Assembly: GCA_934216505.1 (NCBI GenBank)
Contig: CAKQBW010000001.1
Span: 62,001 to 126,000 of the forward strand
Direction of reading: 5' to 3'
From: an uncultured Alphaproteobacteria bacterium
GTDB taxonomy: Bacteria > Pseudomonadota > Alphaproteobacteria > CAAHEQ01 > UBA3637
DNA length: 64,000 nt
Positions 1 through 6,801 of this stretch are shown here, piece by piece. The notes beneath the pieces were generated by a model. The model was not told where the DNA came from. It did not search any database and saw only the letters and a program-made list of their open reading frames with translations. The first letter of the stretch is position 1; each line of letters begins with the position of its first letter. The position numbers and the translations under genes were made by a program.

Positions 1-131
1 GCCGCTTCTTTTGTCAAAAACGAAAGGATATAATACGATTCATCGGTCAATCCATCTTTAGCCACAGTATTTAATATCTCTTTCACCGCATGATATAGGG
101 CTGATTGAATAAAAGAAGAATAATCTTTCAT
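1..131 (-). CDS. SspB-like ClpXP adaptor, N-terminal part only
   Basis: Reading leftward from the ATG at 131 there are 43 open codons, beginning MKDYSSFIQSALYHAVKEIL, with no stop before the window edge. The pattern (a Y-x-x-x-I/V-Q-x-A-L start, then a helix and K-D-G-L before a beta strand) resembles the alphaproteobacterial SspB family, which delivers ssrA-tagged proteins to ClpXP. The start has a good Shine-Dalgarno (AAAGG) that overlaps the end of dnaB, so it lies just downstream of dnaB in the same direction. Only the first third of the protein is visible, so the family call is tentative. Confidence 0.55.
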   Translation of the reverse strand, partial: MKDYSSFIQSALYHAVKEILNTVAKDGLTDESYYILSFLTKEA

Positions 132-134
132 TTT

Positions 135-1592
135 TTACCTTTCTTGTTCCAAATTGGAAAATTGACTAAATTCTCCATTAAAGTATAATTTTACCGTTCC
201 AACGGGTCCATGTCTTTGCTTGGCAACAATGACTTCGGCTTGATTGGCTAATTCTTTTTTCTTTAATTCAATATCTGCACAGCGTAAGGCGAATTTTTCT
301 GGGGTTTCATTTCCCCGTTGAACGGGTTGTTCATTTTGCAAATAATAAATTTCACGATAAACAAACATCACAATATCGGCGTCCTGTTCAATAGACCCAG
401 ATTCACGTAAATCCGAAAGCATGGGGCGTTTATTATCACGGGCTTCCACCAAGCGAGAAAGTTGCGATAAAACAATGACAGGAACTTTTAATTCTTTTGC
501 CATAATTTTTAAGGACCGTGTCATTTCGGATAATTCTTGCACCCGATTTTCTGATTTTTTACCAGAAGAAATCAACTGTAAATAGTCAATCACAATCAGG
601 CCTAACCCTTTGTTGGCATCTCGTTGCATGCGTCTGGCCCGATTTTTGATGGCGGTCACCGTAATACCGGGGGTTTCATCTACCTCTAAGGGAATACGGG
701 AAAGTAAATCTACAGCGGCAGCTAATTCATCAAATTGTTCGGTCGTGAGTTCCCCTGTCCGCATCTTGTGATTGCTGACTTTTGCTTTAGAGGAGAGAAT
801 GCGCCCCGCCACTTGTTCGGCTGACATTTCCAAGGAAAAAAGAGCCACCGACTTTTTGGGGACGCCTTCCTTTTTGTTTTCTTCTTCAAAAAACTGCGCC
901 GCATTAAAGGCAATTGTGGTGGCCAAAGCAGACTTACCCATCGCAGGGCGGCCCGCTAAGATAATTAAATCCGAATCATAAAGTCCCCCCAATAACTTGT
1001 CCATATCGGTTAGACCAATGGGCGTTCCCCCAATCCCCGCAGGATTATTCATAGCGGTTTGAGTGGATTGAAGGGTTTGATGAAGGGCCTGAGATAAAGT
1101 GATGGGACCGCCTTCTAATTCGCTTTCGTTGGCTAAATTATATAATCCTTTTTCGGCCGTTTCCAATTGTCCCACAGCATTTGTGTCTTGTTGCATATCA
1201 AAGGCATCATTGACGATATTTGTCCCCAATTCAATCAACTGTCGCCTTAAATAACAATCCAGTATTTGATGACCATAGTCGGCCACATTCACAATGCGGA
1301 CAGAACTGGAAGCCAAGCGGGCCAAATAATCTATTCCCCCCACTTCTTTGAAAGAATCATCATGGATAAACAGGGGCTTTAAGGTAACTGTGTCGGCGAT
1401 TCGGCCTTGTTCAATAAAATTACGACAGGCCGCATAGATTTTGGAATGAATTGGGTGAACAAAATGGTTGGCCTGTAAAAACTCGGATACTTTTTCCAAA
1501 GCCCGATTATTGACCAAAATTGCCCCCAAAACGGCTTGTTCTGCTTCAATGTTTTGGGGAGGTGTTCGCACATTTCCTTGAATGATATCCAT
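135..1592 (-). CDS. dnaB: Replicative DNA helicase DnaB
   Basis: The 485-residue protein has the DnaB layout: an N-terminal domain (PPQNIEAEQAVLGAIL), a linker, and a RecA-like C-terminal helicase with Walker A GRPAMGKSA, Walker B region LIVIDYLQL, and the conserved LSRLVEARDNKRPMLSDLRE stretch. It unwinds DNA ahead of the replisome as a hexamer. I chose the ATG at 1592 because AAAGGG lies about 9 bases upstream. A TTG two codons earlier would sit too close to that site. It is divergent from ruvA and is followed directly by the sspB-like gene. Length is normal and no intein is seen. Confidence 0.97.
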   Translation of the reverse strand: MDIIQGNVRTPPQNIEAEQAVLGAILVNNRALEKVSEFLQANHFVHPIHSKIYAACRNFIEQGRIADTVTLKPLFIHDDSFKEVGGIDYLARLASSSVRIVNVADYGHQILDCYLRRQLIELGTNIVNDAFDMQQDTNAVGQLETAEKGLYNLANESELEGGPITLSQALHQTLQSTQTAMNNPAGIGGTPIGLTDMDKLLGGLYDSDLIILAGRPAMGKSALATTIAFNAAQFFEEENKKEGVPKKSVALFSLEMSAEQVAGRILSSKAKVSNHKMRTGELTTEQFDELAAAVDLLSRIPLEVDETPGITVTAIKNRARRMQRDANKGLGLIVIDYLQLISSGKKSENRVQELSEMTRSLKIMAKELKVPVIVLSQLSRLVEARDNKRPMLSDLRESGSIEQDADIVMFVYREIYYLQNEQPVQRGNETPEKFALRCADIELKKKELANQAEVIVAKQRHGPVGTVKLYFNGEFSQFSNLEQER

Positions 1593-1635
1593 GACCAAAA
1601 ACCCTTTAATTTTAAGTTGCTATCCGATAGGGAAT

Positions 1636-1664
1636 TTTATACACTTATTTTTCAAAAAAATCAA
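1636..1664 (-). promoter_or_regulatory. Promoter for dnaB
   Basis: On the minus strand TTGATT (1664-1659) and TATAAA (1641-1636) are separated by exactly 17 bp, about 45 bases before the dnaB start. Confidence 0.65.
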
Positions 1665-1673
1665 CTTTTTTAT

Positions 1674-1702
1674 TTGCATTTTGTTTCTTTTTTGTGTAGA
1701 GT
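1674..1702 (+). promoter_or_regulatory. Promoter for ruvA operon
   Basis: TTGCAT (1674) and TAGAGT (1697) are spaced by 17 bp. The predicted start lies just before the AAAGGAGA ribosome site of ruvA. It forms a divergent pair with the dnaB promoter. Confidence 0.6.
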
Positions 1703-1722
1703 AGAACAAAAGGAGAACAAAA

Positions 1723-2343
1723 ATGATTGGAAAACTTTCAGGGCGTGTGGATTCGTTTTATGAAGGCTACCTTATTTTAGATGTCAATGGGGTGGGTTAT
1801 AGGGTCTTTTGTTCGTCTAAGACAGTGGCAAAATTAGGAGGCGTGGGGGCGTCGGCTTCTTTATGGATAGAAACGCAAGTGCGGGAAGATCATATTCACC
1901 TGATTGGTTTTGCCGATACAACAGAACAACAACTTTTTAATCTGTTGGGGACAGTACAGGGGGTTGGGGCAAAAGTGGCTTTGGCTATTTTATCCGCTCT
2001 GACGCCTCAGGAAATTCAAATGGCGGTGATGACGGGTGATGGAAAAGCCTTTACACGGGCAGGAGGAGTAGGCCCCAAATTGGGTGTGCGTTTGGTGACG
2101 GAATTAAAAGGAAAAATGGGAACAGTGGGCAGTCAAGAAGCGATGCAGGTTATCAATTCTAGTGCTTCTGTTAGGACGGGGGCTTCTGTGATGGAGGAGG
2201 CTATTTCTGCGTTGTCTAATTTAGGATATTCTCGCATTGAGGCGGGTATGGTGGTGGCCAATGTTTTAAAGGCGCACCCTGATTCTAATACTTCTGATCT
2301 GATTCGGCTGTCTTTACGGGAAATTGGCAAGGGGGCGTTTTGA
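1723..2343 (+). CDS. ruvA: Holliday junction DNA helicase subunit RuvA
   Basis: The 206-residue protein begins MIGKLSGRVDSFYEGYLILD and has the OB-fold domain I, the helix-hairpin-helix domain II (LLGTVQGVGAKVALAIL and AGGVGPKLGVRLVTELKGK), and a C-terminal UBA-like domain III (EEAISALSNLGYS) that contacts RuvB. RuvA binds four-way junctions and loads RuvB. AAAGGAGA precedes the ATG. Its TGA overlaps the next ATG (TGATG), so the downstream gene is probably translationally coupled. No ruvC is seen upstream. Confidence 0.96.
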   Translation: MIGKLSGRVDSFYEGYLILDVNGVGYRVFCSSKTVAKLGGVGASASLWIETQVREDHIHLIGFADTTEQQLFNLLGTVQGVGAKVALAILSALTPQEIQMAVMTGDGKAFTRAGGVGPKLGVRLVTELKGKMGTVGSQEAMQVINSSASVRTGASVMEEAISALSNLGYSRIEAGMVVANVLKAHPDSNTSDLIRLSLREIGKGAF

Positions 2344-2945
2344 TGAAAAAGATTGTTTTTTTGTTGGGACTTTGTTTTGTTGGGTCGGTTAAAGCCATGG
2401 TGGCCCCTGAAATTTTTGACTATGAGCCGACTTGCCCTAAAGATAAACCCTTTATTCAAGTTATTCCTGAACGGGGAACAGAATGTCAATCTTGTGACTC
2501 TTTACGGGGATTGATGCTGAAAAAGGAGAGTGATTGTCAAAGGTGCCCTCATCGTGAAAGGACGGAAAAAGGGGAATGTCGGTTAAAAAGATGTCCCGCT
2601 ACGGCGCCTTACTATGAATCCAAATGGAATTGGAGTGGGTGTAAAAATTGCCAAGATGAACCGACGCATATTACGAAAGACGAATGTTTGCAGTGTCCGA
2701 ATATGCGCTGGGTAGAGGGATTAAATCTTTGTGCGCCGAATAAAAAAGGCGTTATTTATTATAATGGGGAAAGTTTGGGGCAGGGGCGTTTAATTGGGGG
2801 GATGTTGCCTTATTCTTTTCCTTGTGATAACTTCAAAAAGGAAAAAGCGATTCGGACGGGTCGGGAAGAATGTCGTCTGTGTCCCCATACAAAATTTCAA
2901 GATGGTTGGTGTTATTCAGATCAAAAAGGAAACTCAAATGGTTGA
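2343..2945 (+). CDS. Exported Cys-rich protein lying between ruvA and ruvB
   Basis: A 200-residue protein with a clear Sec signal peptide (KKIVFLLGLCFVGSVKA, predicted cut after the Ala) and about 16 cysteines in the mature part, mostly as C-x2-C pairs (CQSC, CQRC, CKNC, CRLC). The spacing recalls small disulfide-knot or growth-factor-receptor-like repeats, so it is probably periplasmic or surface-exposed. The start is the ATG at 2343, which overlaps the ruvA stop. The 3' end overlaps ruvB by 8 bases and carries the ruvB ribosome site. I do not recognise a family. Its place inside a DNA-repair operon has no obvious functional explanation. The Cys-rich style resembles the tail of the pilin-like protein at 15110. 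Confidence 0.8.
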   Translation: MKKIVFLLGLCFVGSVKAMVAPEIFDYEPTCPKDKPFIQVIPERGTECQSCDSLRGLMLKKESDCQRCPHRERTEKGECRLKRCPATAPYYESKWNWSGCKNCQDEPTHITKDECLQCPNMRWVEGLNLCAPNKKGVIYYNGESLGQGRLIGGMLPYSFPCDNFKKEKAIRTGREECRLCPHTKFQDGWCYSDQKGNSNG

Positions 2946-3963
2946 AAATCGTATTATAGCCCCCCAAAAGCAAAGTGGTGATGAGGAACTTTTTAAAAGT
3001 TTGCGTCCCCAAAGTTTAGATGATTTTGTGGGCCAAAGGCAACTATGTCAAAATTTGCGCGTTTTTGTTAATGCCGCCCGAAAAAGAAAAGAGGCCATGG
3101 ATCATGTTCTTTTGTTTGGTCCCCCAGGATTGGGAAAAACAACTTTAGCCCAGATTGTGGCCAAAGAATTGGGGGTTAATTTTCGACCAACTTCAGGGCC
3201 AATGATTTCAAAGTCGGGGGATTTGGCGGCCATTTTGACGAATTTAGAGCCCCGAGATGTTTTATTTATTGATGAAATTCATCGGTTGAATCCCGCTGTA
3301 GAGGAGGTCCTTTATTCAGCGATGGAAGATTTTCAATTGGATATAGTCATAGGGGAAGGGCCTGCCGCACGGTCTGTTCGGATTGATTTACCTCCCTTTA
3401 CTTTAATCGGGGCAACGACGCGTTCGGGGCTTCTTTCTACTCCTTTACGGGATAGATTTGGTATTCCTTTACATTTGAATTTTTATGAAACAGATGATTT
3501 ACAAAAAATCGTGGAACGAAATGCGCGTTTAATGAAATTGAATATCACCGAGGCAGGGGCACATGAGATTGCAAAAAGGTCCAGAGGAACGCCTCGAATT
3601 GCAGGACGACTGTTGCGCAGAGTCAGGGATTTTGCGGGGGATAATCCTGTGAGCCCTGAATTGGCGGACACGGCTTTGACACGGTTAGAGGTTGATAAAC
3701 AAGGTCTAGATGCCATGGATCGGCGTTATTTGCGCTGTATCGCCGATAAGTATGCGGGGGGGCCTGTGGGGGCAGATACTTTGTCGGCGGCCTTGTCAGA
3801 AGAAAGAGATACGCTGGAAGAAGTCATTGAACCTTACTTAATGCAACTGGGCTTGGTTATGCGAACACCACGGGGACGTATGCTGTCGCCCATGGGATAT
3901 AAACAGTTGGGATTAAAAACGCCCCAACAATATATTCAACCTGATTTATTAGAAGATGTTTAA
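2938..3963 (+). CDS. ruvB: Holliday junction branch migration ATPase RuvB
   Basis: A 341-residue AAA+ ATPase with Walker A GPPGLGKTT, Walker B LFIDEIHRL, sensor 1 GATTRSG, the arginine-finger region PLRDRFGI, and the C-terminal winged helix (GLVMRTPRGRMLSPMGY). It is the motor that drives branch migration with RuvA. The ATG at 2938 is chosen because AAAAGGA lies 7 bases upstream. It overlaps the preceding Cys-rich gene by 8 bases, so ruvA, the Cys-rich gene and ruvB form one operon. Confidence 0.97.
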   Translation: MVENRIIAPQKQSGDEELFKSLRPQSLDDFVGQRQLCQNLRVFVNAARKRKEAMDHVLLFGPPGLGKTTLAQIVAKELGVNFRPTSGPMISKSGDLAAILTNLEPRDVLFIDEIHRLNPAVEEVLYSAMEDFQLDIVIGEGPAARSVRIDLPPFTLIGATTRSGLLSTPLRDRFGIPLHLNFYETDDLQKIVERNARLMKLNITEAGAHEIAKRSRGTPRIAGRLLRRVRDFAGDNPVSPELADTALTRLEVDKQGLDAMDRRYLRCIADKYAGGPVGADTLSAALSEERDTLEEVIEPYLMQLGLVMRTPRGRMLSPMGYKQLGLKTPQQYIQPDLLEDV

Positions 3964-3969
3964 TTTTAC

Positions 3970-3998
3970 TTGAAAAAAAAGTTTTTTTCGGCTATCTT
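3970..3998 (+). promoter_or_regulatory. Promoter for the ybgC-tol operon
   Basis: TTGAAA (3970) and TATCTT (3993) with a 17-bp spacer, immediately after ruvB and about 37 bases before ybgC. Confidence 0.5.
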
Positions 3999-4034
3999 TT
4001 ATTCGGATAAGGTTCAAGTTTGTGAGGAGGAAAA

Positions 4035-4448
4035 ATGATTGCAACTTATCAATTTCGTGTTTATTATGTAGATACAGATGCAAGTGGTATTTTATACCAT
4101 GCGAACTATTTGTCGTATGCGGAAAGGGCCCGCAGTGAATGGTTTAACGAAAATAATATGCCAGTCACAAAACTTTTGGAAAGAGGCGATGCCTTTGTCG
4201 TTTGTCGGGCAGAGGTAGAATATAAACATCCTGCCCCTTTAAATGCTCTAGTGAAAGTAGAAACTCGTGTGAAAGAAGTTAAAGCGGCTAGTTGTTTGAG
4301 CGAACAAAAATTTTATATTGATGATAAATTAGTGGCGATAGTTCGGATAGAAGCGGTTAGTGTGGATACCACAACCTTAAGACCTAAACGGATTCCCGCT
4401 GATATACGGGCTTTATACGAAAAGTATATGCAAGAGGAAGAAAAATAA
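4035..4448 (+). CDS. ybgC: Acyl-CoA thioesterase YbgC
   Basis: A 137-residue single hotdog-fold protein. The family active-site signature is present near the N-terminus: VYYVDTDASGILYHANYLSY, with the catalytic Asp and the HxNY element. YbgC hydrolyses acyl-CoA or acyl-ACP thioesters and is the usual first gene of tol-pal clusters, as it is here. GAGGAGG precedes the ATG. The stop is 1 base from the next start, so it is cotranscribed with the small membrane protein and tolQRA. Confidence 0.92.
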   Translation: MIATYQFRVYYVDTDASGILYHANYLSYAERARSEWFNENNMPVTKLLERGDAFVVCRAEVEYKHPAPLNALVKVETRVKEVKAASCLSEQKFYIDDKLVAIVRIEAVSVDTTTLRPKRIPADIRALYEKYMQEEEK

Positions 4449-4449
4449 G

Positions 4450-4764
4450 ATGTCTTCGCCTTTTGGAATCGTCGGTCTTCTGTTTTCAAAAAACCTCCCT
4501 TTATTGGTGGGAGTTATGGTACTGGACTATTTGGGAATGTATTTTTTGAATTTGGGGGATATTGTTGAAAGTCTTTTGTTCTTTTTGATGATTTTATTGG
4601 CTCTTCTTTTTTCAAACCGAGTTCATTCGGGAACAACTTTATTACAAGTTTTGATAATTTTGTTTTCTTTTGATATGTTTTTGCGCTGGGGCTTGGGAAT
4701 GATATTGCCCCAGGAAATAACAACTCTTGAAACTGAACAGATTATTCAAAGTATTCAACAATAA
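4450..4764 (+). CDS. Small membrane protein in the tol operon, unknown function
   Basis: A 104-residue protein with three to four predicted hydrophobic segments (about residues 5-30, 38-55 and 62-85) and a short polar C-terminus. I recognise no family. It sits between ybgC and tolQ, with 1 base and 16 bases to its neighbours, so it is almost certainly part of the operon. That position makes a role in the inner-membrane Tol complex or its assembly possible, but only by context. It is too short to be a TolQ duplicate and has no TolR-like periplasmic domain. Confidence 0.75.
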   Translation: MSSPFGIVGLLFSKNLPLLVGVMVLDYLGMYFLNLGDIVESLLFFLMILLALLFSNRVHSGTTLLQVLIILFSFDMFLRWGLGMILPQEITTLETEQIIQSIQQ

Positions 4765-4780
4765 CGAAAGGAAAAAATAA

Positions 4781-5464
4781 ATGACAAACCAAATACATTC
4801 ATCTATTTCCATGATGGGAATGTTCCAAGATTCTGATATTTTTATGAAAATTTTAATTTTGGGATTGTTGTTTGCCTCGGTTTGGTGTTGGGCAATTATT
4901 TTTGATAAAGTGATGATGTTGCGCCGAATGAAAGAACGAATGAAACGCTTTGAGGAAGGGTTTTGGCATACGACTTCATTAGTCTCTTTTTTTCAAGACT
5001 TACCCAAGAAAGTCAAAGACCCTTTAAGTTTGATTTTTAAAAATGCTTATATGGAATATCAGCATATTCTAACCGAAAAGGTCAGAAATCCTTCTATCAA
5101 AATGGAAGAGCGATTGGAAAAGGTCATGCAAATAACGATAGATAAACAGGTTGAAAAAATGGAAACACGCATGATTTTTTTGGCTTCAACGGGGTCTGTG
5201 GCACCTTTGTTGGGATTGTTTGGCACAGTATGGGGGATTATGGATTCTTTTAATGCCATTGGGGCCACGCAAAGTACAAATATTGCAGCGGTGGCACCTG
5301 GGGTAGCAGAAGCTCTTTTTACAACAGCCGTTGGTTTGATAGCGGCAATTCCCGCTGTTGTAGCCTACAATAAATTGACCCATGACATTGAACGGGTCGT
5401 GGGGCGTATGGAAACTTTTTCAGATGAATTAAGTACGATTTTATCCAGTCAAAAAGGAGAGTAA
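4781..5464 (+). CDS. tolQ: Tol-Pal motor protein TolQ
   Basis: A 227-residue MotA/TolQ/ExbB-family proton channel. It has an N-terminal membrane helix (ILILGLLFASVWCWAIIF), a long cytoplasmic region, and the two conserved C-terminal helices (GSVAPLLGLFGTVWGIMDSF and GVAEALFTTAVGLIAAIPAV). With TolR it uses the ion gradient to energise TolA during outer-membrane constriction. AACGAAAGGA precedes the ATG. tolR follows after 2 bases. Confidence 0.96.
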   Translation: MTNQIHSSISMMGMFQDSDIFMKILILGLLFASVWCWAIIFDKVMMLRRMKERMKRFEEGFWHTTSLVSFFQDLPKKVKDPLSLIFKNAYMEYQHILTEKVRNPSIKMEERLEKVMQITIDKQVEKMETRMIFLASTGSVAPLLGLFGTVWGIMDSFNAIGATQSTNIAAVAPGVAEALFTTAVGLIAAIPAVVAYNKLTHDIERVVGRMETFSDELSTILSSQKGE

Positions 5465-5466
5465 AG

Positions 5467-5892
5467 ATGATTCGGTCTCGTCGTCATCGTCATTCCATCA
5501 GGGCTGAAGTGAATTTAACCCCTCTTATTGATGTGATGACTAGTTTATTGGCTATTTTTATGATAACAGCTCCTTTATTGACAACAGGGATTCCTTTGAA
5601 TTTACCAAGGGGAGATGGCAAAGTAGTAGATAGTCCCGAAAAAACATTGGATATATCGGTAGATAGACGCGGAAAAGTTTATTTAGCGAATCAAGAGGTG
5701 AAATTGGAAAATTTAACCCAAAAACTTTCTTCGTTGGTTCGGGAAAATCCCCGTTTGCAAATGATGATTTCGGGGGACAAAAAAGCAGATTATGGTCGGG
5801 TGATTGAAGTTATGGCATTGTTGCGGACCTCTGGTTTTACCCAGGTGGGCTTAAAAACAGATGCAGAAGTTATGAAAATAAAAGGAAAATAA
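5467..5892 (+). CDS. tolR: Tol-Pal motor protein TolR
   Basis: A 141-residue ExbD/TolR protein. It has one N-terminal membrane helix carrying the functional Asp in VNLTPLIDVMTSLLAIFMI, then a periplasmic domain (LDISVDRRGKVYLANQEV... ISGDKKADYGRVIEVMALL). It is the partner stator of TolQ. It is 2 bases after tolQ and 3 before the tolA-like gene. Confidence 0.96.
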   Translation: MIRSRRHRHSIRAEVNLTPLIDVMTSLLAIFMITAPLLTTGIPLNLPRGDGKVVDSPEKTLDISVDRRGKVYLANQEVKLENLTQKLSSLVRENPRLQMMISGDKKADYGRVIEVMALLRTSGFTQVGLKTDAEVMKIKGK

Positions 5893-5895
5893 AAT

Positions 5896-6801
5896 ATGGA
5901 ACGGCGCGCTTTGGTGATGTCGCTGGCTTTACACGGAGCAATACTTGCTTTGATGTTTTGCGATTTTTCTTTTTCACGGGAGTATTCTAAACCTCCCGCC
6001 GTCATTATGCATATTGATTTGAATAAAGTCCAAATAGCCGACAAAACAAATCTCCCTCAAAAGGGAATAGTTCAAAAGGCTTCTAAGGTTATTCCTCCAA
6101 AACAGGAAAAACAAAAGCCTTCAAAAGTTCTTTCAAAAAAACAAGAGACGCCAAAGGCTAAAAAAGAAACGAAAGTTGTTTCGTCCGAAAAAAAAGTTGT
6201 AAAAGCCCCTAAGCCTCAGCCTCAACCCAAATTGCCACCTGTCCCCAAAGAGGCTGTCATTGTTCAAGGAAAAAAAGAAAAAAAATCAGAGAAAGTTATT
6301 TTTTCCCAAAAACAAGCGCAACAAGCCCATGAAGAAGAGGCAGATTTAAAATCTTTATTAGCGACGGTTGATAAAGTAAGGCAAGCCCCTGTAAAAAAAG
6401 AAAAGACCTCTCCTCAAGAATCATCAGGGGGCGGGGGAATGTCAGGTGGTTTAGAGGGGCGTTTGGACCAAATGATGACTATTTCGGATAAAGATTTTAT
6501 CAGTTCAAAATTAAGGGAGTCTTGGAACTTAGACGGAGGAACGGATAGACTAGATGAAATTGTGGTGGAAGTTTATGTTAGTTTAAATAAAGATGGCTCC
6601 TTGCGTTTGGTAAAATATACCAATAAGATGAATATCCCCGCCTTTGTTCAGGTAGCCGAAAGTGCGGTGCGGGCTGTTCATATTGCGGCCAATAAAGGCA
6701 GCGAATCTCCCTTTAAAATCTTGGCCGAAAAATATGCCTCCCATTATTCTGATTGGAAAGAGATAAGTCTGCGTTTTAGTCCAACGGAGGGTATTTTTTA
6801 A
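5896..6801 (+). CDS. tolA: TolA-like cell envelope protein
   Basis: A 301-residue protein with one N-terminal membrane anchor (residues 5-25), a long Lys/Pro/Gln-rich periplasmic rod (about 40-190), a GGGGMSGG hinge, and a C-terminal TonB/TolA-type domain (about 200-295, KLRESWNLDGG... VSLNKDGSLRLVKY). TolA links the TolQR motor to Pal and TolB at the outer membrane. The sequence of the rod is family-specific low complexity, so the identification rests on architecture and on position after tolR. tolB and pal are not in the window. Its stop directly abuts the stop of the convergent cckA. Confidence 0.88.
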   Translation: MERRALVMSLALHGAILALMFCDFSFSREYSKPPAVIMHIDLNKVQIADKTNLPQKGIVQKASKVIPPKQEKQKPSKVLSKKQETPKAKKETKVVSSEKKVVKAPKPQPQPKLPPVPKEAVIVQGKKEKKSEKVIFSQKQAQQAHEEEADLKSLLATVDKVRQAPVKKEKTSPQESSGGGGMSGGLEGRLDQMMTISDKDFISSKLRESWNLDGGTDRLDEIVVEVYVSLNKDGSLRLVKYTNKMNIPAFVQVAESAVRAVHIAANKGSESPFKILAEKYASHYSDWKEISLRFSPTEGIF

